From Desulfovibrio sp. (lineage in GTDB: Bacteria; Desulfobacterota; Desulfovibrionia; Desulfovibrionales; Desulfovibrionaceae), in NCBI GenBank assembly GCA_016208105.1, contig JACQYS010000023.1, positions 124,001-188,000 of the forward strand: a stretch of DNA of 64,000 nt, written 5' to 3'. A program made the position numbers and the translations under genes. Shown here piece by piece: positions 27,765-36,784 of the stretch. Under the pieces are notes generated by a model, which saw nothing but the letters and a program-made list of their open reading frames with translations, was not told the DNA's origin and ran no database searches. Within the stretch, counting starts at the first letter, position 1. Each line of letters begins with the position of its first letter.

Positions 27765-28651
27765 CGTGAACTCCTGTTTTATGCTTGCTGGCCTTTGAAA
27801 GTCATGGCCTTATGTCCGGCTTTTCTGTTGGTTCTGTCGAGGGCGTTCGGTGTTGAAACAGCTTCCGCGTTATCGTTCCAGGTGCCAGGAGCGCCTCTGG
27901 GGGGCGGCCAGCGGCTTTGTTTGTCTCGGGCGCAATGCAGTTGCGGTTACGCAGCGGCGGATGTCCGGTCACAACGGGACGCCAAGCCCCATTTTATAAG
28001 TCATCAAGCAGTGGTGCGCAAGGCGTGAAACTCGCCCGCTTGCGCGCCGGTGTTTTCGTGTTTTCCTGCCTTGTTCGAAGTGCGGCGCGGAATATAAAAA
28101 GAGGCATTCCTCTCTGCTTCAACCCAGAATAGGCTGGCTTAACAGCATACATGAAACAGCAACAACAGTTGTACCAGGTGTCACCAGTCTGTTGCCATCG
28201 GGGAAACGAATTCAGAACAGCGCATCAGAGAGTAATGGCACACGTTCTTGGACGGCTTGCTTGGAGAGAACTAGGCCGTATGGTCCATGCATATGGTATT
28301 CATAGGCGTCTCGGATCAATCTCCATGTGTCTTTGAGTTCTCAATGCTGTCTGGGGTAAGTCCTCCCGGTGTTGATCTCGGACGAGTAAATACATGGGGG
28401 AAGGTTTGCGAAGCTTCCCGGACAATGGTAAGGCGGTTACAGGCTGACAGCTTTAATCGGCTGAACCCTTGAAATCTTGCAGTGGCTGTCGGTCGTTGGA
28501 GATTATCTGTTCGGTCCGGTAATCCTTACGCTGCCAGAACCGTGATCACTGTGACGGTGTTTTTCATTGTTCCGGTTCATGTATAATGCAGTGTTGATGA
28601 AATTGGCATTTCCTGCGCGTGGTCATTCTCTTGACATATAGGAGACAAGCT
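27765..28651. other. Intergenic region upstream of chemoreceptor
   Basis: Nearly 0.9 kb without a supportable gene. Short open frames (for example 27795-28028 and 28151-28336) lack ribosome-binding sites and recognisable sequence. A TATAAT at 28582-28587 could be the -10 of the chemoreceptor promoter, but no good -35 is seen. Confidence 0.5.
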
Positions 28652-30598
28652 GTGTTTGCACGACTGAAAATCCAGACAAAGCTTCAGGCAGCAGTGATGG
28701 CTATCGTTTTCTTTGCTGTTCTCGTTTCAGCTGGCGTAGCTGTATTTAACATTTACAGTCGTGCTCTCACATTGGGTCAGGCCCTGGCGGAAACCTCCGC
28801 GACCGGAGTCAGCGAGGCGGTCATGCTGTATCATCAAACAGCAAAAAGCCTTTTGGAATCCGTCTGTGACAGTCTTCATGCCAGTGTAGATCCATCAAAA
28901 CTTAACAAAGATACGGACAACAAGTTCGAGGTTGTGGATGGTATAAAGAAAAAGTATAATTCAGATGCGACAATTTTCCTTCGCGAAGGCAACAGCTTCG
29001 TACGTATTTCCACGAATGTGGAGCAGGAAGGCAAACGCATGGTCGGCACTTCAATCAAGGAAGGCCCCGTTTATGAAGCCCTTGCCGCCGGGAAATCTTA
29101 CTCAGGCCTGGCAACCGTAGGCGGCGTGCTGAAATTGGTGGACTACAAGCCGCTTCTGTCTGGCGACAAGGTTGTTGGTGCCATCTTTGCGGGCCAGACC
29201 GTGTTCAGCAAACAACTGCAAGAGTATCTCAAGTCCGTGAATGTGGATGGAAAAGGGTATGCATTCATCGTCAACGACAAGGGGTACTTTGTCTACCACC
29301 CTGACCAGAAGTTGATAAACCAGGATGTAAATACACTTGGTGCACTTGGGAAACTGCTTATTGAGAACACACAGAAATTTATCTCCTATGAATTCAACGG
29401 GACGCAGAAAGTCGCCGCTTTGAAGGATTACCCGCCATTCAAATGGAAAATCTATTTCGGAATGAACCGGGCCGAAACCCTGCACGGCCTGGACTGGGTG
29501 ATCTACAAATCCTCCCTGACCGGTTTGGTCGGGGCCATGATTCTGGGGGCATTGCTGGCCTACATCATCGCCAAGGGCATTGCCGGCCCTGTGGTTCAGG
29601 GCATGGCTTTCGCCCAGGCAATGGCCAAGGGCGACATGTCCCAGGACCTGACGGTGAAGCAGCAGGACGAGATAGGCATGCTTGCCGATGCGCTGCGCGA
29701 GATGTCCAGCCGTTTGAACGAGGTGATGGGCGAGGTGTTGGAGGGGGCCAACAACGTGGCTTCCGGCTCCCAGCAGCTTTCGGCGACGTCCGTGTCGCTT
29801 TCCCAGGGCGCTTCCGAGCAGGCCGCCAGCGTGGAGGAGGTTTCCTCGTCCATGGAAGAAATGGCCTCCAACATCCAGCACAACGCGGACAACTCCATCC
29901 AGACCGCGTCCATGGCCCTCAAGGCCGCCCAGGATGCCGAGGAAGGCGGCCGGGCCGTTAGCCAGACCGTGGGCGCCATGAAGCAGATCGCTGAGAAGAT
30001 ATCGATAGTTGAAGAGATCGCCCGCCAGACCAACCTTCTGGCCCTGAACGCGGCCATCGAGGCTGCCAGGGCGGGCGAACACGGGAAGGGCTTTGCCGTG
30101 GTGGCCGCGGAGGTGCGCAAGCTGGCCGAGCGCTCGGGGCAGGCCGCCTCCGAGATATCCGTTTTGTCGTCGGAATCCGTGGAAGTGGCTGAAAAGGCGG
30201 GAAGCATGCTCATGGCCGTGGTGCCGGACATCAAGAAAACAGCTGAACTGGTCCAGGAAATCGCCGCCGCCTCCCGCGAGCAGAATGCCGGGGCGGAGCA
30301 GATAAACAAGGCCATCCAGCAGCTTGACCAGGTCATCCAGCAGAACGCCTCAGCCTCGGAAGAGATGGCCTCCACCTCGGAAGAGCTCTCCAGCCAGGCC
30401 GAACAGCTGCTTTCCGCCGTGAGTTACTTCAAGCTCAGGGGGACCCAGGGCGTGCGCCATTCAAATCCCAAGGCCCTTCCCGCGAAAACGGCAGCGCCCA
30501 GGCCCAAAGCCGCGCCAAAAAGGCCGTCCGCACCCAAGAAGGGGGTGGTCCTGAATTTGACTTCGGACACGCACGATGATGATTTTGAGAAGTTTTAG
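28652..30598 (+). CDS. Methyl-accepting chemotaxis protein with Cache sensor
   Basis: A 648-residue transmembrane chemoreceptor. First membrane helix at about residues 10-35 ([20 protein letters not shown]); periplasmic Cache_3/Cache_2-type ligand domain to about 285, with the characteristic end [19 protein letters not shown]; second membrane helix about 292-312; HAMP; then the cytoplasmic signalling hairpin with the conserved tip [20 protein letters not shown]. The C-terminal tail is Lys/Pro/Ala-rich and ends DDDFEKF, without a classical CheR/CheB tether. Start chosen at GTG 28652 because of GGAG eight bases before; the frame extends to 28619 without support. Confidence 0.94.
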   Translation: MFARLKIQTKLQAAVMAIVFFAVLVSAGVAVFNIYSRALTLGQALAETSATGVSEAVMLYHQTAKSLLESVCDSLHASVDPSKLNKDTDNKFEVVDGIKKKYNSDATIFLREGNSFVRISTNVEQEGKRMVGTSIKEGPVYEALAAGKSYSGLATVGGVLKLVDYKPLLSGDKVVGAIFAGQTVFSKQLQEYLKSVNVDGKGYAFIVNDKGYFVYHPDQKLINQDVNTLGALGKLLIENTQKFISYEFNGTQKVAALKDYPPFKWKIYFGMNRAETLHGLDWVIYKSSLTGLVGAMILGALLAYIIAKGIAGPVVQGMAFAQAMAKGDMSQDLTVKQQDEIGMLADALREMSSRLNEVMGEVLEGANNVASGSQQLSATSVSLSQGASEQAASVEEVSSSMEEMASNIQHNADNSIQTASMALKAAQDAEEGGRAVSQTVGAMKQIAEKISIVEEIARQTNLLALNAAIEAARAGEHGKGFAVVAAEVRKLAERSGQAASEISVLSSESVEVAEKAGSMLMAVVPDIKKTAELVQEIAAASREQNAGAEQINKAIQQLDQVIQQNASASEEMASTSEELSSQAEQLLSAVSYFKLRGTQGVRHSNPKALPAKTAAPRPKAAPKRPSAPKKGVVLNLTSDTHDDDFEKF

Positions 30599-30615
30599 GG
30601 CGAGAGACGGAAAAA

Positions 30616-30640
30616 GGGCTCAGGCGTCATGCCTAAACCC
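30616..30640 (-). terminator. Rho-independent terminator, native tRNA-Arg downstream flank
   Basis: A 10-bp stem (30616-30625 with 30631-30640) followed on the minus strand by five T. It terminates transcription from the former tRNA and faces the chemoreceptor end. Confidence 0.7.
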
Positions 30641-30654
30641 TTGATTTTACTGGC

Positions 30655-30698
30655 GGGCGGTACAGGATTCGAACCTGTGGCCTTTGGCTCCGGAGGCC
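30655..30698. repeat. attL: 44-bp direct repeat of tRNA-Arg 3' half
   Basis: Identical over 44 bases to 51068-51111 inside the intact tRNA-Arg(CCG). It contains the T arm, variable loop and part of the anticodon stem but lacks the 5' half, so it is the tRNA remnant left outside the element. It lies 152 bp from the integrase start. Confidence 0.95.
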
Positions 30699-30801
30699 CA
30701 AGGTTTTTATTTTTACTGGTTTCTACAGATAGCCACACTAGCTCAAATTTATGAGGTTTATTTGATAAGTATTGCCTTGACTTTTTACTGGCTTTTACTA
30801 T

Positions 30802-30849
30802 TTTCCAACCAATAGGTTGGAAATAGGGTTGGAAAGTTGAGGTTGGAAA
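30802..30849. promoter_or_regulatory. Cluster of GGTTGGAAA sites near attL (integrase arm-type candidates)
   Basis: GGTTGGAAA occurs at 30815-30823, 30827-30835 and 30841-30849, with an inverted copy at 30802-30810. The last overlaps the ribosome-binding region of the integrase gene. The same 9-mer recurs twice at the other end (50983-51003), as expected for arm-type integrase sites. Confidence 0.65.
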
Positions 30850-32019
30850 ATGGCCAAGCGCCAAAAGACGAAATACCCAGGTGTTTTCACTCGTGAGGCC
30901 CGAAGGATTGGCGGGCGCGGTACAGAGTTGGTCTACTACGTCGTCTTCAAAAAGAATGGGAAGCTGATAGAAGAGAAGGTTGGAAGACAGTTTGCCGATG
31001 ATATGACCCCAGCTAGGGCCGCCGCCTACAGAGCTGAGCGGATAGAGGGGAAACGTCAGTCACGGAAAGACTTGAGAGAAGCTGACACAGCCGCAAAAGA
31101 GGCTGAGGCAAATAGGTGGACCATCGAGCGCATTTGGGAAGAGTACAAACATCAACGAGAAATTAAGGGTCTTAAACAGGACGAATGCCGCTATACACTA
31201 TATATTTCCCCTAGGTTCGCGAACAAGGTCCCCGCTGAGATCCTGACATTAGACGTTGACCGGCTACGGGTTCTTCTGACCAAGAAACAAGGGAAGAGCC
31301 CCCAGACTGTTAAGCATGTCATAGCTCTTTTACGTCGCCTTGTTCGATTCGCCGTCCTTAAAGGGCTTTGTCCCGCCCCTGAGCCCTCCAGGCTCTCTTT
31401 CGAAATCCCTCGTGTCGACAACTGTAAAACAGAAGATCTCACACCAGATCAGCTTTCGGCACTCATCGAAGCAATGGAGGATGATCCTAACCCCTGGGCT
31501 GCAGGCATTATGAAAATGGCCCTGCTCACGGGCATGAGGCGCGGCGAAATGTTTAAGCTCCATTGGGAAGACGTTGATTTCGAGCGGGGTTTTATCCACA
31601 TCCGCGACCCCAAAGGTGGGCCAAGCCAGAAGGTCCCGCTAAACGATCCTGCCCGTCTGCTTTTCGAGTCACTCCCAAGGACTGATAGCCCTTTTGTGTT
31701 CCCTGGCAGGGGGGGGAAGCAGCGAGTAGATATCAACCACCAAGTAGCGCGGATCAAGCAGAAGGCCGGGCTCCCTGATAGCTTTCGAGCCATCCACGGC
31801 TTACGGCATGTCTACGCAACCATGTTGGCGAGTTCTGGAGACGTGGATATGTACACCCTTCAAAAACTCATGACGCACAAGAGCCCGCAAATGACCCAGC
31901 GTTACGCACACTTGAGAGATGATGCCCTGAAGCGGGCAAGTGGAGTCGCTGGGGAAATATTCAGCAAGCTGACTACAGATAGCGAAGATAGAACAAAAAA
32001 TGAAAAATCTATAATTTAA
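30850..32019 (+). CDS. int: Tyrosine recombinase (phage-type integrase)
   Basis: A 389-residue integrase. N-terminal arm-binding segment (about 1-75, FTREARRIGGRG), SAM-like core-binding domain (about 90-190), and a catalytic domain with Arg in LLTGMRRGEMFKLHW, Lys in PKGGPSQKVPL, HGLRHVYATML (HxxR), His in LMTHKSP and the nucleophile Tyr in TQRYAHL. All six catalytic positions are present. It lies directly inside attL and presumably catalysed insertion into tRNA-Arg(CCG). GAGG precedes the ATG. Confidence 0.95.
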   Translation: MAKRQKTKYPGVFTREARRIGGRGTELVYYVVFKKNGKLIEEKVGRQFADDMTPARAAAYRAERIEGKRQSRKDLREADTAAKEAEANRWTIERIWEEYKHQREIKGLKQDECRYTLYISPRFANKVPAEILTLDVDRLRVLLTKKQGKSPQTVKHVIALLRRLVRFAVLKGLCPAPEPSRLSFEIPRVDNCKTEDLTPDQLSALIEAMEDDPNPWAAGIMKMALLTGMRRGEMFKLHWEDVDFERGFIHIRDPKGGPSQKVPLNDPARLLFESLPRTDSPFVFPGRGGKQRVDINHQVARIKQKAGLPDSFRAIHGLRHVYATMLASSGDVDMYTLQKLMTHKSPQMTQRYAHLRDDALKRASGVAGEIFSKLTTDSEDRTKNEKSII

Positions 32020-32074
32020 CTAAGTCGGCCTTGAAATATCATTATTTGTAACTTTGTTCGTTAAGGAGTGTGCA

Positions 32075-32332
32075 ATGCAGATGGTAAAAATTGTTGATTT
32101 TGAACTGGGTGACGTGAAGGGAGAGGTTCGGGTTTCAAGAGACGGGTTCGACACTTACTTTGATGTATATATTGATGGAGAATACACGGGTATCAAAGGG
32201 CAAATTGATGACTCAACTGCCCATGACTTTAAACATTTCAACAAAACCGAAAGCATTGAAGACATAATGATACAATCACTAATCGATTTGGCAACCAGAG
32301 CTGATGAAGAGTTTTTCAAGCCTGTAGAATAG
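32075..32332 (+). CDS. Small hypothetical protein
   Basis: 85 residues, acidic, no signal or membrane segment; begins MQMVKIVDFELGD and contains an alternating pattern like a small beta domain (GEVRVSRDGFDTYFDVYIDGEY is only partly seen as strands). The start at 32075 has AAGGAG seven bases upstream; the longer frame to 32054 does not. Unknown function; second gene of the element. Confidence 0.6.
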   Translation: MQMVKIVDFELGDVKGEVRVSRDGFDTYFDVYIDGEYTGIKGQIDDSTAHDFKHFNKTESIEDIMIQSLIDLATRADEEFFKPVE

Positions 32333-32338
32333 TTGGAC

Positions 32339-32375
32339 GGCTTGGCTGGGGAGTTGCGACCTCCCCAGCCAAGCC
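32339..32375. repeat. Perfect 15-bp hairpin
   Basis: Arms 32339-32353 and 32361-32375 are perfectly complementary with a 7-nt loop (TTGCGAC). No T-tract follows. It lies between two small element genes, 28 bp before the next start codon, so it could end transcription partly, protect the upstream mRNA, or bind a protein. Confidence 0.7.
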
Positions 32376-32403
32376 TAACCAGTAACCGCATGGAGGTGCG
32401 ATT

Positions 32404-33090
32404 ATGGCTGGCCCGTCCCTATCCAATGGTCTTTTTGATGGCAACAGCGTCCTCTTGACCCCGCCTCTCTTCCGTAAGCTAGACATCCTCGCCAGAACTC
32501 ACGCACGCGTCCCAATACAGGTGTACGATTGGTCAGATGCGCCCAGTATGTTGGCCTTTGTTCATCCTATGGTGAGTGGGGTGAGAATTAAGCTCGGCAA
32601 ACGCGGGTGTAGGGAGATGACAGTCATCTCTCTAGCAAACAGGATTCACCTGGAAGGATTCTACTCCGAAGATTCGGGGATCGACCTTCAACCCGTTCCC
32701 CCAGGAGATATTTATCCTTTCGTCGTTTGGCGTGAGATTATGCACGTCCGCTCCAGGGACAACGTGTTGATATTTGACAGAGACATTCCCTCTGGTGGTG
32801 TGGAGTTTTGGGCAATCCAACAATTTGCCGAGATGCGTGCCAATTTGCTCGCCTGGAAGGCGATGTATCCAGGGTCTTCCCCCGAATTAAGTCAAAGGGG
32901 ACTCTACTTCGCGACAGAGTTTGAACATATATGTAGGCCCTATGCGCCCGCTTTGGACAGGTATGCAAACAGAGCCAAGAGAGCCCCCATCCCGCTGGCA
33001 AGAGACGAGTACGTCCCCGTAAGTCACGTGGAGGGCATCCCATGGGCGGATGAGGTGCGGGCTGTTCTCCCGTGCGAGTTGGCTGCGTAG
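32404..33090 (+). CDS. Hypothetical protein of the element
   Basis: 228 residues, apparently cytoplasmic. I recognise no family. The segment VVWREIMHVRSRD followed about 30 residues later by FAEMRANLLAW resembles, at a distance, the helix arrangement of ImmA/IrrE-like metallopeptidases but lacks the HExxH motif, so I do not assign that function. The leader ATGGAGG precedes the start and recurs before the next gene. Confidence 0.6.
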   Translation: MAGPSLSNGLFDGNSVLLTPPLFRKLDILARTHARVPIQVYDWSDAPSMLAFVHPMVSGVRIKLGKRGCREMTVISLANRIHLEGFYSEDSGIDLQPVPPGDIYPFVVWREIMHVRSRDNVLIFDRDIPSGGVEFWAIQQFAEMRANLLAWKAMYPGSSPELSQRGLYFATEFEHICRPYAPALDRYANRAKRAPIPLARDEYVPVSHVEGIPWADEVRAVLPCELAA

Positions 33091-33118
33091 CAAACCACAA
33101 CCGTATGGAGGCGAGACC

Positions 33119-33457
33119 ATGTCCAGTCAGACCCTAAAGAGGGAAGCGCAGGTTATGCCTTCCGGTGCAGACGATGGAGATACTTATGTGAATTGGTTCG
33201 CTGACGAGCTTTTTCAGGCCATCGAGCCCCTACGGGTGGCAATAGATCGTATGGGGGCCTATCACCAAGACAACGATGCTATTGCGGGAGATATGATGGT
33301 CCTTGAGCGCTTACTCGAGGCCGCAGAAAGTCGTCTTAAAAGTTTTGATCAGGGCATAGCGGACCATTTTGGAGATGTTGGTCTATACCGGGCGACATAT
33401 ACCCATCCCAAACTGTCGCCCAACACAATCACTGGCGTCAGGTTTTGCCCAAGATGA
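33119..33457 (+). CDS. Hypothetical protein
   Basis: 112 residues, helical and acidic in the middle (WFADELFQAIEPLRVAIDRM). The ATG at 33119 is chosen because GGAGG lies at a normal distance, and the leader (CCGTATGGAGGCG) mirrors that of the previous gene. No family recognised. Confidence 0.55.
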   Translation: MSSQTLKREAQVMPSGADDGDTYVNWFADELFQAIEPLRVAIDRMGAYHQDNDAIAGDMMVLERLLEAAESRLKSFDQGIADHFGDVGLYRATYTHPKLSPNTITGVRFCPR

Positions 33458-33506
33458 CCGCAGACTCTCCATTGTGCGCAGTGGCCAAAGGATAGGTCAA
33501 CATGCC

Positions 33507-33530
33507 AGGGGGCGGGATAACTTCCCGCCC
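33507..33530. repeat. GC-rich hairpin between element genes
   Basis: GGGGCGGGA and TCCCGCCCC form a 9-bp stem with a short loop. No U-tract follows; possible weak terminator. Confidence 0.4.
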
Positions 33531-33630
33531 CGCCATGTCCTAGGGTGGGGAAGGGTAAGATTGTTTCAAGAATTTGTATTTTAGCCTATATTAAATCATC
33601 GCTTGAATATCTCGCTATCGGAGGTGCTTT

Positions 33631-34173
33631 ATGTCTGAAGAGCAAGGCGTACCCTCAGCGACGAATAGCAAGTCACGTATTTCTACACCTCTCATAATTA
33701 GCTATAATATTTCATTTGTCCTGCTGTGTCTCCTGGCCGGAATGTTCTTCTGGCATGAGTCGGAAATGAAAAGCCTAAAAGCAGGCAATGAAACCGCAAT
33801 TGCCACTCAGCTTGCCGTAAAGAACTCCCTACAAGAAATGCTAGAATATCAGCAAAAGCAAAAGAAAGAGATCGAGAATCTGCAAGGGCAAATAGTAGCT
33901 ATGGCAGTAGCTGTTGATGAGATGGACAAGACTAGGACGGATAAAACATTGAAAGCGATGATAGCGCTATACGATGATTTTGATAAGCGAACAAAAGGGT
34001 TTGTCTCATGGGCAACGGCAACTGAGAAGCAGACGTCAGAAAATGTAGCTATTTTTAATAAAAATGTTGAGGTGTACAATAAAAAGATCGCGACGCTGGA
34101 AGCCAACGTAAACTATTTAGCTGGCGAGATAGAGAAACATAAGAACGCTTTGTTGCTGCTAATCCGCCGTTAA
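33631..34173 (+). CDS. Single-pass membrane coiled-coil protein
   Basis: 180 residues with one transmembrane helix at about 23-41 (IISYNISFVLLCLLAGMFFW), followed by a charged coiled coil to the end (LEYQQKQKKEIENLQGQIV, then KNVEVYNKKIATLEANVNYL). Likely inner membrane with the coiled coil outside or inside; topology cannot be decided. No family recognised. It precedes the two WLWDY paralogues and shares their A+T-rich composition. Confidence 0.65.
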   Translation: MSEEQGVPSATNSKSRISTPLIISYNISFVLLCLLAGMFFWHESEMKSLKAGNETAIATQLAVKNSLQEMLEYQQKQKKEIENLQGQIVAMAVAVDEMDKTRTDKTLKAMIALYDDFDKRTKGFVSWATATEKQTSENVAIFNKNVEVYNKKIATLEANVNYLAGEIEKHKNALLLLIRR

Positions 34174-34211
34174 TGATGGCAATTTCAATCTACTGTTGGT
34201 TAAGGTGAAAC

Positions 34212-35018
34212 ATGGGAAAAGCAACATTTTCAGAAAAAAGAGATTATATTGAATTCTGGTTGTGGGAGTACACCAGGAGGGCTCTTAAGTATGACAAGGA
34301 ATTAGCAATTTCGAAAACAAACTACTTTGAGACAACCATTGACTATTTCGTGGAAGAATGCTCGGGGGATTATGAATCAGATGTTGCATTTTCTGAGCCT
34401 GCTCAACAACACGTCGTTGAGTTAAGTAAGTATATAGTTAGTTATTATAATGGAGTTAATGATGTATTTTATGATAGTTCTGATGAAATATTAATCGCTT
34501 TGTTGTCGCATTCTTTTGTTTATAGGTATCCAATACGCAGGGAAGAAAGTGGATACAAGTCAATTTCATGTCACGTCTCAATGGATACGCAGGGTGATGT
34601 AACAGAGTCGGTGCTGATTGATTATAGGCAACCGCTTGATACTGTGTTACTTGAAATAAAGCATCTCTATTCAGTAAAAAATTTTGTGTTATGCGACAGA
34701 AATAAAAGAGAGATGTATCGTGAAATGGCTAATGAGTGGGAATTCGCTCAGTCAAAAGAAACATCAACTAACTTTGTCAGGGTAAAAATTAATAATACAG
34801 CCAGGGCGGTTGGCGTTTGGCTGTGGGACTATGTTGAGAGCGCCAGCATTCCATGGAAGCATCGAGCAAAGTCATATTCAGCTTTTCGTGATAAGTATCA
34901 AAATCCATTGAATCCTAAGTTATTCATACAAGGATATGCTAGCGACAATCAACTCGCTGATCTGCTAGATAAGACAAAAGAGTGTGTCGATAAAATGGAA
35001 ATTTTGCCCATGGGGTGA
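34212..35018 (+). CDS. Uncharacterised WLWDY-family protein, copy 1
   Basis: 268 residues, soluble, A+T-rich. The last 75 residues align with those of the next gene almost position by position: RAVGVWLWDY, then IPWKHRAKSYSAF, NPKLFIQGYASDNQLADLL, and the common end EILPMG. The N-terminus contains a related motif (YIEFWLWEYTRRALKYDKEL), which suggests an internal duplication or a shared helix. No known domain seen; WLWDY and PWKHRAK are diagnostic. Composition unlike the phage-like genes downstream suggests separate origin within the element. Confidence 0.7.
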   Translation: MGKATFSEKRDYIEFWLWEYTRRALKYDKELAISKTNYFETTIDYFVEECSGDYESDVAFSEPAQQHVVELSKYIVSYYNGVNDVFYDSSDEILIALLSHSFVYRYPIRREESGYKSISCHVSMDTQGDVTESVLIDYRQPLDTVLLEIKHLYSVKNFVLCDRNKREMYREMANEWEFAQSKETSTNFVRVKINNTARAVGVWLWDYVESASIPWKHRAKSYSAFRDKYQNPLNPKLFIQGYASDNQLADLLDKTKECVDKMEILPMG

Positions 35019-35063
35019 CGCTGCGATCCGTAAGGCTCGACGTATTGGGGGAGAGGAAATCAA

Positions 35064-35822
35064 ATGGAATACAGCGAAGCTCAAGATTACAGGTATTTTA
35101 TAACTCATTGGAAACACCAATATATGAAACGAAATGTAGATTTCGTTAGTGACCTTTTTAAGGTTAAGAAAGGAGAAATCTCTGCTGAACACTTTTGTGA
35201 CAAATACAACACGATAATAATGTCGGATGACTACTATGACTCTCTTTGCAGCTCAACAGAAATTTTGTGTTGTTTGATGAGCGATACGTTTGATTATGGT
35301 AGTCTAATAATCGAAAAAAGGGCTAATGTACAACTGATGAATATTGTTGCAGATAGTCAAACTCAAGATTATGTTAAGAAATTATATGACGCAGAAATTA
35401 TAATAGATAGTGGTGGCAAGCCAAGGATTATGTCTATAGATTTCTCAGCACCACTTGCTTCCATATTGTCAGAGGTTAAAATGTATTATGGAATGGTTAA
35501 CGAGGTAGATGAAATATATAAAGAAGGTTGGGATGAAGCATGTTATAAGGAAATTCAAAGAACTGGAGCTCTTCGGCGGCGGCCAAGAGAAGAAAAAAAC
35601 CTTACTAGGGCAGTTGGCCTGTGGTTGTGGGATTATCGTGTCATCAATCAAATCCCATGGAAGCATCGTGCAAAGACATACTCAGCATTTCGTAAAGACT
35701 TTCAGAACCCCAACAAGCCTGAACTTTTTATTGATAAATATAAATCTGACAACCAACTTGCGGAACTTCTTGATGCGACTAACAACTGCATCGAAAGGAT
35801 GGAAGTACTCCCAATGGGCTAA
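35064..35822 (+). CDS. Uncharacterised WLWDY-family protein, copy 2
   Basis: 252 residues, paralogue of the preceding gene. Shared C-terminal block: RAVGLWLWDYRVINQIPWK, RAKTYSAF, NPNKPELFIDKYKSDNQLAELL, MEVLPMG. The N-terminal half diverges more, keeping DLFKVKKG-like and acidic helical segments; there is a short cysteine-rich stretch LCSSTEILCCLM near residue 70. Spacing to copy 1 is 45 bp with a ribosome-binding GAGAGG. The pair plus the coiled-coil gene may form one transcript, ended by the terminator at 35903. Confidence 0.7.
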   Translation: MEYSEAQDYRYFITHWKHQYMKRNVDFVSDLFKVKKGEISAEHFCDKYNTIIMSDDYYDSLCSSTEILCCLMSDTFDYGSLIIEKRANVQLMNIVADSQTQDYVKKLYDAEIIIDSGGKPRIMSIDFSAPLASILSEVKMYYGMVNEVDEIYKEGWDEACYKEIQRTGALRRRPREEKNLTRAVGLWLWDYRVINQIPWKHRAKTYSAFRKDFQNPNKPELFIDKYKSDNQLAELLDATNNCIERMEVLPMG

Positions 35823-35832
35823 CCCATAAACC

Positions 35833-35869
35833 GCTAAGGTTTCTCTTAACCCTTAAGGAATGCCTTAGC
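35833..35869. repeat. Two-tier symmetric hairpin (GCTAAGG / CTTAA)
   Basis: Outer 7-bp stem GCTAAGG/CCTTAGC, symmetric 5-nt internal loop, inner 5-bp stem CTTAA/TTAAG, 3-nt loop; 37 nt in all. It lies right after copy 2 and before the terminator and AlpA-like gene. Confidence 0.55.
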
Positions 35870-35902
35870 AGGGGGGGTATTTCTTTCGCTACTGACTTAG
35901 AA

Positions 35903-35928
35903 GGCCAGCCATCACGGTTGGCCTTTTT
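35903..35928 (+). terminator. Rho-independent terminator
   Basis: 8-bp stem GGCCAGCC/GGTTGGCC with five-nt loop, followed by TTTTT. It separates the int-to-WLWDY block from the regulator/replication block. Confidence 0.85.
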
Positions 35929-35965
35929 GTTTGGCCTGCCAAACACGGTGAAGGAGAAACACCAA

Positions 35966-36160
35966 ATGGGTGAGGTTAGGTATTTGAACGACAAAGACGT
36001 GGCGAAGATCACGGGGCTTTCTACCGCGACCCTCAGGCGGGATCGCTTCCTAAAACAGGGGATCCCATACGCCAAGATAGGCCGAGCTTGTAGGTACAAA
36101 CTGGAAGACGTTGTTGTCTTCATGGACGCCCACAAGGTCCAGACTGAGGCCAGAGGGTAG
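35966..36160 (+). CDS. AlpA/MerR-like helix-turn-helix protein, excisionase candidate
   Basis: 64 residues of the HTH_17/AlpA kind: YLNDKDVAKITGLSTATLRR then FLKQGIPYAKIGRACRYKLEDV, the winged-helix pattern of phage excisionases and AlpA regulators. AlpA-like proteins switch on integration or excision genes in satellite elements. The start at 35966 follows AAGGAG; the frame runs further upstream into the terminator without support. It is the first gene after the terminator. Confidence 0.78.
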   Translation: MGEVRYLNDKDVAKITGLSTATLRRDRFLKQGIPYAKIGRACRYKLEDVVVFMDAHKVQTEARG

Positions 36161-36180
36161 GGTGTTGCCAATGGGGTTTG

Positions 36181-36570
36181 ATGAGAAAACTAGGGCTGGA
36201 GACTGACGCCGTGAGGAGGGACTATTACGAACTCCTACATGCCTGTGTAACGAGGGCGGGCGTCGATGTCCCCACGGCGTGGAAAGTTGTTGATAACATC
36301 ATCGCGGACCTAGGAGGCTGTTATCTTCCGCAGGGGAATGCCGCAAATGTTAGGCGGGATGAGGAGATATGTGATCTTCGCAGGGCTGGAGAGAGCACAA
36401 AGTGTCTAGCTGACCGTTTCGGCATATCACAACGCCACATACAACGCATAGTTCGTGGAGTTGTCCCTGTGGTGAATATCTCTCAAGGAGAGTTAAAAGC
36501 GGTAGGGTATAGCTGGAACTACCTCTATACAAGCCTTGGTAGTGTAACAAGAGAGATTATTTCCAGGTAA
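36181..36570 (+). CDS. Mor-family transcription activator-like protein
   Basis: 129 residues. C-terminal helix-turn-helix (about 72-95, STKCLADRFGISQRHIQRIV) with an N-terminal dimerisation-type segment (RRDYYELLHACVTRAG...), the arrangement of the Mor/C activators of phage Mu and of many satellites. It probably activates element genes. Its ATG at 36181 follows a GGGG; an in-frame TTG lies three bases earlier. It starts 20 bp after the AlpA-like gene. Confidence 0.7.
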   Translation: MRKLGLETDAVRRDYYELLHACVTRAGVDVPTAWKVVDNIIADLGGCYLPQGNAANVRRDEEICDLRRAGESTKCLADRFGISQRHIQRIVRGVVPVVNISQGELKAVGYSWNYLYTSLGSVTREIISR

Positions 36571-36784
36571 GCGACGTGATATTATGGAATATGTCGCTGT
36601 TATACGATACAAAACAATTGTAGAGGGAGGTAGAGGCGTACGGTCCCTCCACAATCAGCTCTCAATGCCTGCGCGCATAGTTTCAAATCCCAAGAATATC
36701 TTGCCGGTTAATCGAGTGTCAAACGGACAACTCATATATTTTTTCTCCAAAGCTACAATAAGAAGAATCAATGGGAGAGTCAGC

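Noticed and set aside
30655-30698. Left tRNA-Arg sequence as a second tRNA gene
   Set aside because: Only the 3' half is present; no D arm or 5' acceptor strand follows within the next bases.
36584-36784. N-terminal extension of the small HTH protein
   Set aside because: No ribosome-binding site at 36584, non-conserved sequence, and a much better start at 36785.
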